DNA of 64,000 nucleotides from assembly GCF_025602895.1 (NCBI RefSeq), contig NW_026516226.1, positions 310,001 to 374,000 of the forward strand, written 5' to 3'. The notes beneath the pieces are model-generated. The model worked only from the letters and a program-made list of their open reading frames with translations. It was not told the origin of the DNA and made no database searches. Made by a program: the position numbers and the translations under genes. The DNA comes from Polychytrium aggregatum. Taxonomy: Eukaryota; Chytridiomycota; Chytridiomycetes; Polychytriales. Shown here one piece after another: positions 21,734 through 33,253 of the stretch (position 1 is its first letter; every line of letters starts with the position of its first letter).

Positions 21734-22033
21734 GCAGATGTGGCCCATCGCAGCCAACGCTCCACGGCCAAGCCAGTTTGGTAGCCACTCTCTGGACGGA
21801 TGAGTCTCGTTTCCATATCCTCCCCCCCCCTCACGCCGTGCTGTCGTCATCCGAGCCGCTCTCTCTGTCGATCGATTCAGTGAGCGACACTGTGTGTTTG
21901 CATGGGATGGACAGTGTGTGATGAACACAGTTTCATGTACAAATTTCGTCGCCCTTCATCGAGTCTAGTCACGGAAAGAGCAGGTCGTCACCGCAGAGAT
22001 CAACTTGAAGCCTGTGCGATCGGCGCCGGGTGC

Positions 22034-23867
22034 TTACTTCTGTTACAAAAGAACCAGAGATTGTGCAAATCGTTAGAATCGGGCCGGCGTCGATTTGGCG
22101 GAGCCGGCTTGACAGAATCAATGACCGACCACCCGGTATGCGAACGCACAGCTGTTGCTATTGCCGCACCGGCAGCATCTACATCAGGTCTGCTCGAGCC
22201 GTGCCACACACGGCCAAATATCGACATCGGTTGCCCTACCTTCTTGTTGTTCTTCTTCTTCGAGGCACGGACGGGCTGCTTCAGCAGCTCCTTCAGCTCC
22301 TCGTTCTTCAGCTCCTTCTCGCTCTTGACGAGCTCCTCGCTCCATGGGAAGCTGGTGATCTTGAGAGGGCCGTTGGGCATCAGAAGCACGGTGTACATGA
22401 AGTGGGCAACGTGGGCATCCTCCTTTTCGTACAGGACGTTGTACGGAATAACAAGGTTGTGGTTGGCGAGCTCGATCATGCCCATGCGGGCCTTCTTCTC
22501 GTCTTCAAACTGGCGGAGCGAGAACGCCATGTTGCCGAACTTGCTGGTGACCTCGGAGAAGACGACGCGGGATGTTCGCATCTTGAGCTGGTAGTTCAGG
22601 CCGGCGTTGCGCTTGAAAATGGTGGTGCGGGTCTCCTGGGTCTTGGGCTTGCCCTCGCCAGTGGAGATCAGGATATCGATCGAGTAGACCTGACCCTCCT
22701 CGAAGGTGAAGGTCTCGATCTCCTTGCGCTGCTGCTCGGTGGGGTTCAGGACGATCTGCTTGGGACCGTCCAGGACATCCTTTTGGATCTGGTGAGAGAG
22801 CATGCCTGACGATTGCACAGGCCGGGGCCGTGTTAGGGCGCCGGTTGACAGGAGGTGATCGTATGCAAACAAGACGACGGAGGATGTGTGCAACTCTATG
22901 CAGAATAGAGGGCGGCGACTTACCTTCGATGGGGTTGCAGTCAAAATCCTGGACAATCTTCTCGACGGCCTCGGTGACATCGTAGTTGGTCTTGCCGGGC
23001 TTGAGGAGGCGAATAGCGGCTTCCGAGGCGAGGTAGGCAGCCTGGAGGACATCAGCCTGGCGACCGGTGACGGGGGCTTCTTTGGAGGCACCAACGACGA
23101 CGGTGTGGGCAACCTGGGCAATGTAGCCGTCCACATGGGCACCAAGTTCAATTCGGACAAGATCTCCGTTCTTGATAACGAGGGCAGCCTCCTGATCGCC
23201 AGGAAGGGGCGAGAGATGGCAGATGATGTTGTTGATGGAGACGGTGGTGGGGAAGGCAATGCCTGTCAACAAGAAGCAGAGGGTGAATGCCGTGCGAATG
23301 GGTTGGGTCGAAGGGGTCATGTCGTCGCAGTAAACTGACAGAGGCACAGCCTCGGATCTAGGCAAGTCAAAGGGAACTCTCTCCAGGGGACATGCCATGG
23401 GTCTCGTATGAACCAGCCGAAAACGTCAAGCAGCACCCATCGAGCAGCAGCGTACCCTTGTTGACCTTGCCCTTGTTGTAGACCGTCTTGGAGATTTCGA
23501 CGATGGCATCGTCACCGACCTTGCACAGATCAACGACGAGGACGCCATCAGCGACAGCAGAGAGCACGTTGGCCAGAGATCCTGAGGCGCGGCAGAGATT
23601 CAGTGCATTTGTAAGGCGTCAGAAACACAATCAGGGCGTGCGAGCGCGATCGCCTGGCGGATCCATCGAAGGGAGATCGGAAGGAAGGGGGGGGAAGTCG
23701 TCTGGTTGGGCTGGTGCTCAAGAGCGAGTGCCGCGGTGTATCGCGGGATACTAACGGTTGGCGATATCGGCAGCAGTTTGGTACTTTGTGACGTTGTTGG
23801 GGGTCAGAGCGTTGACGTCCTCCTCAACGACGGGGGCGGCAGCGGCGGTGGCGTTTTCCTCAGACAT
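22034..23867 (-). CDS. PA2G4: EBP1/PA2G4-like protein (pseudo methionine aminopeptidase), five exons
   Basis: The protein belongs to the EBP1/p42 group, which has the pita-bread fold of methionine aminopeptidase without activity and binds ribosomes and rRNA precursors. Exons fit at 23756-23867, 23456-23581, 22924-23262, 22240-22805 and 22034-22039, giving 382 residues. Landmarks are NNVTKYQTAADIANR near the start, DLCKVGDDAIVE, GIAFPTTVSINNIICHLSP, GDLVRIELGAHVDGYIAQVA, GEGKPKTQETRTTIFKR, FEDEKKARMGMIELANHN, VLLMPNGPLKITSFPW and a Lys-rich tail. The last coding exon is only AAG TAA. It is inferred from a good branch site and acceptor; without it the frame would run on for about 65 unrelated residues. 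Confidence 0.9.
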
Positions 23868-24274
23868 GGCGTTGGAGAGAGCTTTGGGGGATGGGCGCAA
23901 GATCAGATGCAGACAGCAAGCAAGATCGGACGGGAACGGAGCGAAAAGGGTGTCGAAGCGACCAGGGTGGATCGAGCCGGGATGGCTGTCAGTGGATCGA
24001 ACCGCGTGGCTGGAAGAAAAAACAGGGCGACGAGAGCACGGCCGAGAGCCGCCGAGAGCTGCCGAGAGCGCTCTCGCAGCACAAGCCACTGCGCAGCGAC
24101 TGCCCTCCCACCCAGCCAAGTTGCTGCTGCGTGTTCGTATTTCGAGCGATGTAATATTGGCAATATTGGCAATGTTGGTAAAGGGTTCTAAAGAGGACAT
24201 CTTGTGTGTATAGAGAAACTCGGGGCACGAGATTGTAGCAAGAGAAAGTGCACTTGGGCAGACAGAGCTTTGCC
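23868..24274. other. Spacer between EBP1 and the GPI-anchored protein gene
   Basis: Both neighbours are on the minus strand, so this is the EBP1 upstream region plus the 3' flank of the GPI protein gene. A short AATATTGGC tandem lies near 24150-24180. Nothing else is seen. Confidence 0.5.
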
Positions 24275-25684
24275 TCACATTGTTGCGTGCAATGCAGCCA
24301 GGGCGCAGAACAGGGCAGTCATCACGGTCCATGTGCCTGGCGCAGACAGAGACCCGGCAGCGGCCGAGATCGGGGGCCCTGCGATCGCTGAGGTATCAAA
24401 ATAATCGATCTGGGACACAGATCCAGAGGTGCCGCCAATATAGAGCAGGCTCGTATACTCGTTGAGTTCGAGGGAGGTGATGTTGACAAAGGACGTGCCA
24501 ATGCTTCCCAGGGGAGCCCCGGTGTTGCTCAGCACTGCGATTGTCTGGTTTGTGATGCCAACAAAGATGTTTCCGGTGTTGGGAGAGACGGCCAGCGACG
24601 TCATGACATGCGTCTCGTTGGCTGCCGACAGCTTGGCGACGACAGTGCCTTTGCTGTCTGGGAGCTGGCGAGGTCCGCTGATCGACCAGCGCCAGAGAGT
24701 GTAGGCCAGCGGCAAGTTTTTCTCGAGTACGAACATTGTCGAAAAGTCCTGCATCATCCAAATGGACTGGACCGTGCCTGTGGGACCACCAGCGGACGGG
24801 AGCGTAAGTCGGGATTGTGGCAGTCGCAGCGCAGTTTTCATCCTGGAGCGCCGGCCCGCTCAGACTGACATCACTGGCGCCTACCGTTAAACTGCCGCAC
24901 CAGCATGCTCTGGTTGTTGGAGGGGGGCTGCGTGGTCAGGGGCTGGAGCACGGGAGTCCAGTAGAGCCCGTTGCTGGCTGAGACGGCATAGACACCGCCC
25001 TGGTTATCCAGCGACGACATCTTGGTGATGTCGGCAACGCCGGAGGGATACGCAACCTTGAAAGCCGGAGCCGCCCAGTCGGAGGTTGTCCGGGGATTCA
25101 ACCACCAGTAGAACAGAACGTCGATCGTCTGGTTGCTCTTGTTGGCCAGGATCAGGACGTTCGGCGCAATCTGTAGGCTCGACTTTTTGACCGACAGGGC
25201 GGTGTAGACAGCCGATGAGTTGGCGACGGTTCCGTTGCTGAAGGACCAGGCCCAGAGCCACGCCGAAGTGGTGTTGGTGCGGGCCTGCCAGACTTGGTCA
25301 AAGACCTGGCTCTTGGCGCCAGTGGCTGCCTGGACGTCCGCGGTTGGGTTGATGGGGCCGAGGACCATGAGGAAGTTGTTTTCGACGCCCATGCTTTGAG
25401 AAAGGGAGATTGTGAGATGGGGTGCGGTGTGGTTGGCCAGAGGTGCCGAATCAGCACCCAGCTGGCGGGAACACCATGAAGCAGATTCGAGAAGCATGAA
25501 GCAGATGGATTCGAACGACAAGCACATCAAATCTGTACCTAGTGATGGTGGAAAACGGACTGGAGTTCAGCGACCCTGCCGACTGGACCTGGAAGACGCT
25601 TGATGTCCAGGACGAGGATGCGGCATGGACAGGCCGAGCCAGAGGCGCCAGGAGCGCCAGGAGCAAGTATCCCACAAAGAACAT
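24275..25684 (-). CDS. Secreted GPI-anchored glycoprotein of unknown function
   Basis: I do not recognise the family. Exons at 25539-25684, 24885-25393 and 24275-24777 join in phase and give 385 residues. The N-terminus is a clear signal peptide (MFFVGYLLLALLAPLARPVHA). The C-terminus has a small-residue stretch (ISAAAGSLSAPG) followed by a hydrophobic tail ending in LHATM with no charged end, the pattern of a GPI-attachment signal. About nine N-x-S/T sequons are spread between them. Repeated motifs of the type VYAVSASNGLYWTP, NIFVGITNQTIAVLS and LLYIGGTSGSVSQID look like blades of a beta-propeller, so the ectodomain may be a propeller exposed on the cell surface. Confidence 0.72.
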
Positions 25685-25896
25685 GGCCTGGGTTGAGACG
25701 GCCGACAGAGAGGGATATGGGCGTGAGGCAGGCTTGGCCCGGATGATATGTCCTCAAGCGAATGAAGACGGGATGAGTGAGTCGCCGGACGACGGGGGAA
25801 GGACGGGCGGAAGGAAAGAGGAAGCGCAAGGCGGGCGACAGGACGCGGCGGGTTTGGTGTTTGTTGCGACAGCAAACAGAGGGCTGTGCGGTGTCT

Positions 25897-25978
25897 GGAT
25901 GCCACTCGGGATGCCATTCGGGATGCCATTCGGGATGCCATTCGAGATGCCATTCGAGATGCCACTCGGGATGCAATT
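25897..25978. repeat. 12-base minisatellite, unit GGGATGCCATTC, about 7 copies
   Basis: Seven tandem units differ by one or two bases (GGG/GAG at the start, ATTC/ACTC at the end). The period is a multiple of three, which keeps shadow frames open across it. Confidence 0.92.
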
Positions 25979-26251
25979 GCGAGAGAGCAGATGGATACGC
26001 ACGACAGTATGTGTCGCCATGCAGATCGGCGAGAGTTCCATGTTGCGGATGTGCTTTCAGCGACATGATGGCCACTGGCAAAGTGCGACGACAAGCACAC
26101 TTGCCAAGTTGAATCAAATGTATCGTTTCTGCCGAGCGCATGCCGCCCGACATCGCTCGCACATCATCGAAGCCCATGCGCACCAATTTACCGCATTCAT
26201 CAGCTATATCACACTCGCCAAGCGAGCCACCGCACCGATCGCATCGATCGA

Positions 26252-26292
26252 ATTGACGGCATTGACGGCATTGACGGCATTGACGGCATTGA
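26252..26292. repeat. 9-base tandem repeat, unit ATTGACGGC, about 4.5 copies
   Basis: Perfect tandem units follow one another with no interruption, in the upstream region of the CAF120-like gene. Confidence 0.92.
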
Positions 26293-26907
26293 TCTGCACC
26301 CCTTCCCGAAACACATCCACCGTCTTCGTGCGACCGACCTGCAGAAAAAGGCGAATGCGCGCTCCACAGAAAAGACTGCTTGCTGGCTGGCCCACCCACC
26401 CTCTGCAAGTGCCTCTGCACCGAGCTGATCCCGGCTTGCCTGTTTCCGTCTGGCTACATCTCGACCTCCGTCTCGCCTTGGTTGCCTGTGGTAAGTCCAG
26501 CTGTCGCTGTCGGGCCTTCTTTCGCTGGCCGGTTGGCAATTGCGTCGGTTTGCCTCCAGGTCCAGATGCTGTTGGCGATGCTGTCGTCGATGGCCCACAC
26601 CCGGTTCCGATGTCTGGCGAGCCTCAGCCGTCGATGTCGAGTCCCTGTCCTTTGCCAGCCATCCTGGGCTGCAGCGAGCGCTGACTCATCCATTCGTCTC
26701 CAACTCTGCCTCTCTGCCGTCACTTCCATATCTTTCCCGCTCGTCGTTTGTCTCGCTCCTCTGAATATGTCCTGGTCGCCATCGTCGTCGGCTCGCCCCT
26801 ATAACCCTCCATAACTGCCCCGAAACCGCCTGCAACCGCCGCCACCACTCGCAACCTTCCGCAACGGCTCCCCGCCAACGATCTGCCACCAGGGTTTACA
26901 TCTAGTC

Positions 26908-29900
26908 ATGGACCCAGGCGAAAAGAGATCGTTCTTTTCGAAAATGCCAAAGGCGTCCGCCTTGCTCATCTCCTCCAAGAGCGAAGCCACCGGCTCCCAC
27001 GATGCTCCTCCTGCGGCCATTCCGATCGCATCCCTGCTTCCTCCCGTCTCAGCAGTGCTCTCCAGCTCGATTGCAACAATGTCGATGCTTGACCCTGCCC
27101 TCAACCGATCGACCATTCCTTTGGGAATGGACGACCCGTACGATCTCTTCTACACCTATCGCCACAAACTGTACTTTTCTGGGTTTGTCTACAAGCGCAA
27201 TATCGCCGACATCGATGGCAAGCTCCTCCGCCCAAGCTCAAAGAACCCAGAGGCCTATTGGACCAAGTACTGGGCCGAGCTCTGGGGACCGGTACTGCAA
27301 CTCTGGAAGGTGACCGATGAGCTGGCCAGCCTCCCGTACCAGGTTATTCCGAGTCTCGAGCGCACCATCAACCTCGACATCACGCCCTCGATTGAAATCA
27401 TCACCAGGGTCAAGGCCGCCAGTCCCAGCTCGCTCCTGCTCAACGTCAGCGATGCCGTCGTCGACCTCTTCCCCTTCCCATACGATCCGCCCGAGTTTGA
27501 GCAAATCCCGCCGCCGCCGTCTCCCTTCTTGAACTACTTTGGCCTCTGCGGTGCGGGCTCCAACCTTATGATGTTTGTGGCCCCGTCGACGGTGCAGTGC
27601 AACTCGTGGGTGTCGGCTCTGCGCCTCTCTGGCTTTGAGCAGACTCGGCTCAACGAGTTCTACGCCCTCAAGCTCCTCAAGCGCGGCCCCTTCTACGACA
27701 TCTGGTCCGAATTTGCCCTGACGCCCTTCCAGACGCCCAAGCCCAACTACACCATTCACCACGAGGGCCAGATCTTTGCCCGCTTCACCTACCAGAACGA
27801 GTGGAGGCCCTACCAGATGGTGGTTCGCACCCGCACCATCCTGCCTCAGTCTCCCTCGCCCGTGACCCCCGTCAAAAAGGGTTTCTTTGGCTCCAAGAAG
27901 AAGAAGGAAGAGGCCATTCCGGACGACCAAATCGAGCGGCGCACCGAGGTTCTCTTGTTCGAGCCCAAGAAGGACACCAAGACTGCCCGCCCGATCATCC
28001 AGATCGACACGGTCCAGTCGGCGCATGCTGTCCTGAACCCCGAGCTGACTGACTGGAACGACCCGTCCTTCTTGGCTCTGGGCCGCATCAACGCCATCAT
28101 TAATGTCATTCCGACCGATCTCAAAGCCAAGAGTCTGAAGCCCCAGGCTCTTCCGACCTTTGCAAACCCACAGCGTGGCTTCAGTCTCGAACGTAGTGGC
28201 GACCAGCAGTACGACAAGCGCCCCGCCCCCGATTTCCTGTACTTCTCCCCTGGTCAAGACAACATGGAGCTCTGCCGATGGATCGTGGCCATCTCGGCTG
28301 CTTTTGGCCTCGAGACCGATCTTGCCGAGCGCGAGCGTGCCCTGGCCGAGGGCGAGGTCGGCAAACTCGACCCTCCTCCTCCCATTGTCGAGCCCGAGCG
28401 CACTGAATCGGCCGAGCGCCGCAAATCCAAGCGCCTCACCCGCACAAATCCACTCGGCGTCCCTCCTTCTCCATTGTCGCCTCAGAGCCAGACGACGGGC
28501 TCGTCAAACAAGCGCCAGTCATTGCTGACGGCTGGTTCCGATCGGCGACAGAGTAAGGTTCTGTCTGTCGCAGAGTCCAGCAAGAGTCGTCTCTCGGCCG
28601 AGGTGCCCACCTCGGCGTCCGGCACCAAGCGCGCAAGCTATGCTTCTGTGGCGTCCAAGGCCGTTTCCGCCAACGTACCCGATCATGACAGCGAGCAAGG
28701 CAGCGTTTCCGGCACTGGTGAGTCCTTGTTTGGGAGTTTGGTATCGTACCGATCCTTGTTGACGGTCCTACCGCCCAGTCACATCGACTGGGGGTTAAAC
28801 TGAGCAGTACCGGTCTGTGGGGGCGACGAGTCTGAGGGAGGCCGCTGTAGACCTGTCTTCTTCACCGGGCACACACCGAGCATCGTTTGGCTTTGGCTCG
28901 GACTCATGGTGTACGCTAGCACTAACGCGCATTTGCGTGACTGCTTCTTGCTCCCCCCCCCTATCATTCCGTGTTGGCTATCATGCGTGCTATCTTGCGA
29001 TCACCGAACCCGATGCTCTCCATGAACAGAGAGCTCCGAGCCTGGATCTGCTGAGGAAGATTCGGTTGATGAAGGTGACGACTCCAAGCCCCTCTCCCAG
29101 GTCCGCGAAGAAGATGCCAAGCAGCTCGCGCTCGGTTCTGATGAGCAGGACGGAGTCGAGGCGTCGCAGCCTCCTGTGTCTGCATCCCTCGAGTCACAGG
29201 ACCATCTCGAAGACAGCCAGCCTGCTGTCGACACGGACGCTGGGGTCGCTGAGCCGCTGGCGTCAGCAAGTACAGAGGAAATCGCCGTGTCCGAGACACT
29301 CGCGGCTTCTGCGCCTGCAGCATCATCCGACGATGAAGCCGAAGGCACCGACGCTGACACCGAAGATAACAGCGAGTCAGAAGTCGATGAGGACAGCGAT
29401 GGGGAAAGTGGCGAGGAAACCGACGAGGAAAGTGACGAGGACAGCGACGCAACCGACTCGGACGAGAGCGATTCCGGCTCCGGCTCCGACTCCGGCTCCG
29501 GCTCCGGCTCGGCGTCCGACTCAGAGTCTGGCGTGGACGACCAGCACGAGCCCAAGGAAAAGCTTGTCCAGGGCCCGACTTGGGGTCTGCTGTTCCTGAC
29601 CAGCCGCGATGTTGAGGGCCTGGATCAGTCCAAGTTCACAGACTGGACTGTTTGCGCCGCTTTCTCCAAGGTTCTCGCGGACAAGTCCCTGACCAAGTCC
29701 AACGGAAAGCTCGCCATGTGGTCGGATGCTCTTCGTCGCGGCGATCACTTGCGCAAGAGTCTTGAGCGTAAGGAAGTCGATGCGCGCATCCGACTCCTGA
29801 TGGGATGGATCCAGATGATCCGCATGCAAAGTATGATGCAGGGGCTCGTTCTTGGCGGTGGTCCTGGTGTCCAGCTTGTCGATGAGTCGGTCGAGGCTGT

Positions 29901-32900
29901 CCTTCCTGCCAGTCGGGGCGAGCTCGGCGCTCAAGACAACGACGAAAGCGACAACGACAAAGATCAGGACGAGGACGGAGACGAAGACGAAGATCAAGAC
30001 GAGGACGAAAGTATTGACGAGAGCGCCACCGACCGCTCGAGCGCCCAGCCGAGAAGCATCGGCAACCTGCCGTTGTCTGCACAGCCCACCCTGGGCGACG
30101 CTGCCAAGCCGGGCAGCGAAAATACGGTGATGATGGCTGTGCCCACGCTTGGACCAGATGGCAAATGGGGCTGGGTGTATCAGCACGTCCCGGCCTCGAG
30201 CCAGTGGGTTCCGCCCCATCTCGGTAATGCTGCCGCTGGTAAGCCCAAAGAGTCTGATCCAGCCGCCAAGGCAGAACGCCATGTGGGTGGTGAGGACGAC
30301 GGCAGCCCGAGTCACGACGACGACGAGAGCGGTACGGAATCTGAGTATAGCAGCGAAGGCAGCGCCTCCGAGGAAAACGAGGCCCTGGCCGACACGAGCA
30401 AGCGACTGTCTGCCATGGTGATCAAGGCGCCCGATCTTCCTGCCGAAGCCGACTCGGACCGAGGAAGCGTCAGCGATGCCTCCGAGGTGAGCGATGAGTC
30501 CTCCAAAGACCAAGGCAGTCAAAGCGACGAGAGCGAGGAAGAAAATGACGACGACAGCGAAGACGATGAGGAAGAGGAAGACGATGGCTCGATCGCCAAC
30601 TACCGCAACAGCTTCCCTCCGCCGCCTCAGCTTGCTCCTGGCATGTTGCCCCCTGGCGCCATCGTGTTTGATGCCAACGGTATTCCTGTGGTGATTGGCC
30701 CAGACGGTGTGCCAGTCCCAATTGCCAGTATGCCCTTCATGTCTTCCGAGGCGATGCAAGATGTAAGTCCTGGAGGCGCGACTGCTGAACTCGCTGTGAG
30801 CCAGATCGTCGGTGCTGTTCTGCGACAGAAACGTGCTCGATGGGCCCTGTCGCTCAGTCGCTCGCTTTGGGCGCAAATATGCTGACCACGAACAATGCAT
30901 TCGCTTTGGTTTTCAGATTGCACAAGGTGCCTCACCGGTGAAGCTGTTCTCGGACAACTCGCTGCTCGCTGGCCTAGCCAATCCTGACAACGCCGCCGCG
31001 ATCGGGGGCAAGAAGGGGCCTCTCATCCAACTGCCTCCCGAAGTACTGGAGGCCCAGGAAAACGCCAAGCGCATCCGCCGCGATCGAGTAGCCAACGCGG
31101 CGCTGTTCAGTCCCATGGACGGCGTCGAGGCAGGCCCATCGGGGCTGGACTATGTCAAAGCCCGCGAGACCTTCAAGCTCTTCCAGGACCAGTCGCTCCT
31201 GGGCCAAGCTGCCAACAAGAGCAAGCAGCATCTGAGCCCCGACCGCGAGTTCGACGGACCCTTGCTGGGCAAGATTGACAAGGAAGCCAGCAAGCCTAAG
31301 CTCGAGGGCGGTCTCCTCGGCGAAGTCCAGCGCCGCGAGAAGGAGCTCGAGGCCCTGAAGAAGCAGGGCAAGTACCGCGCCACAGCCCCTGTGATGGGCG
31401 ACGCTCCCCATCCGATGGGCTTCTATCAGGTCCCCGGCATGCCTGGCTACTATCTCGTGCCCAGTGGTATCCCTGGAATGGCGGCTGCTGTTCCCATGGG
31501 AGCCATAATGCCTGCGGGTGTCCCCCCCGGCATGGCACCCGGCATGGTCCCTGGTATGGCACCCGGTATGGTCCCTGGTATGATGCCGGGCATGGCTCCG
31601 GGTATGATGCCCGGCATGGTTCCTGGCATGGCTCCCGGATTTGCACCTGGCGCCCCGGGCATGATGCCCATGGGGATGATGCCTCCCGGTATGCCTATGT
31701 ATGCTGGTGAGGATGATGAGCCCTATGTCCCTGAGGATCCGACGGTTGCGTATCAGCGCAACGTGCTAAAGGAGCAGTTCTTGGAATTGGAGCGGTAAGT
31801 CGACGCCATCGATATCCAGCGGCAGATGGTCCGGCGGTGCAGCACAGAGATGGCACCGGCGCGCCATGATACTTCGTAGAAACCTTTGACGTTTTGGATG
31901 GGAGTTATGTCCGCAGCAGTGTCACCGGACTGGATGCTGGCCAATCCTGACTGTCTCTATTCCTTTGCCGATACGGCTTTTGTCCTGTGTGACTGGCGAT
32001 GCTGTCCTCCAGCCAAAAGGAGCGCCAGCGCATTATGGAACGCCACCACGAGTACGGCTTTGAACAACAGCCCGTTCCGGTCACTGCAGTCCTGTCGCGT
32101 AAGTTGAGTCACGCTCCTGTCCTGCACATTTTCACGCGGTTTCAAACGCAATTTCCTACTGTTGGCTTCCTCTTGATTGCTGCCTTGGAATGAAGCGAGT
32201 CTTGAGATTCTCGGGTCATGGCAGCCCATCTGACTCCTCACCCCCTCCCGTCGCGCCCGACGGATCTCGCTCTGGTCACTTGTAGCATCGTATCTGCCCC
32301 CTGATCTCGCCATGACAGAGCCCCTGTCGGCTATGACAGCAAGCTCCCGGGGTTTTGGTATCCCTGTGGTGGCTCCGTCGGATGGCACAGACACAGACAC
32401 GGACGAGTCGGACAATCAAGTGCTGGTAAAGCGAGGCAACAACAGTGGGACGGAGACGGACGGCTCCGGCACGGACGAAGACGACGAGGATGCCGACCAA
32501 GCGCCATTAGTGAGTCAGATCCGATCCAAAGCCATCCGCAAGACCAAGGCCAAGAACAACGATGACGACAGCGGCACCGAAAGCAGTGTTAGCAACGGCG
32601 CTGCTGCTGGATTGACTGTGGCCGGCAACCGATCCGATCTCAGCAGCGAGAGCGACACCGAAAACGGCAGCGAGAGCGACAGCGATAGCGAGTCCGATGA
32701 CTCTGACGCCGACGACCAGCCCCTGGTTAGCTCTGCTGCCCGGGCCAAGAACATTGGCGGACGTCTGCGAGACAACGAAAGTATCAGCGGCGAAGGATTC
32801 CCACGATACGCGGGCTCGGTGGCCGGCTTCGAAGGCAACGGCATGATATCTCCTGGCGGATTTGGCTACCCCGGGTATGCAGCCAACGCAGGACCCTACG

Positions 32901-33253
32901 GCTACCCGGCTGGCAATATCCCGATGATGCCCGCCAATGCAGGTTTCCCGATGCACCTGGCCGGGCAGTATCCAGCCGGGCAGTATCCAGCCGGGCAGTA
33001 TCCAGCGATGAACCACCAAATGATGGGCGGCTATCCCGGCATGCCAATGGCTGCCGGCCCAGGCATCGGCTTCAACCCTGCGATGCGGCCCCATCCCGGT
33101 GTGCGTGGCCCGGGCAACATCGGCCCGTCGTTTTCGCCAAGCGCCCCAGGTGCTGCTAGCCGGGGCGCCAACCCAGGCCGCAAGGCAAACGCTGTGAGCG
33201 CCAAGTTGTTGCGACAACAGCAGGCCAGCGACAGCGACAGCGACGAGGAGTAG
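26908..33253 (+). CDS. CAF120: CAF120/SKG3-like PH-domain protein, CCR4-NOT associated (1813 residues)
   Basis: Exons at 26908-28717, 29030-30762, 30917-31794, 32013-32098 and 32319-33253 join in phase. The first 530 residues hold the split PH region of fungal CAF120/SKG3 proteins ([67 protein letters not shown]). In yeast these proteins associate with CCR4-NOT and the bud neck; the role here is inferred. The middle is very acidic (long D/E/S runs at 29330-29520 and 30280-30590), then a conserved block ([38 protein letters not shown]). A Met-Pro-Gly repeat lies at 31527-31640, and the helical end [17 protein letters not shown] joins [16 protein letters not shown]. The C-terminus is another acidic tract plus a Gly/Pro/Tyr-rich tail with three AGQYP repeats. 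Confidence 0.83.
31527..31640 (+). repeat. Coding repeat, PGMAPGMV type
   Basis: A 12-base unit (roughly CCTGGTATGGCA) is repeated about nine times and encodes alternating Pro-Gly-Met-Ala and Pro-Gly-Met-Val within the CAF120-like protein. Confidence 0.9.
32960..33006 (+). repeat. Coding repeat, AGQYP x 3
   Basis: Three perfect copies of a 15-base unit (GCCGGGCAGTATCCA) occur in the C-terminal tail of the CAF120-like gene. Confidence 0.92.

Larger units (their letters stand above)
25685..26907. other. Divergent upstream region between GPI-protein gene and CAF120-like gene
   Basis: These 1.2 kb are the upstream region of both divergent genes. They hold two minisatellites (25897-25978 and 26252-26292). 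Long open frames on both strands run through the tandem arrays, but their composition does not look coding. Confidence 0.5.

Noticed and set aside
29521-30900. 459-codon minus-strand frame opposite the CAF120-like gene
   Set aside because: The frame is the complement of acidic D/E/S codons and encodes a Val/Leu/Phe-rich shadow. The plus-strand frame splices perfectly.
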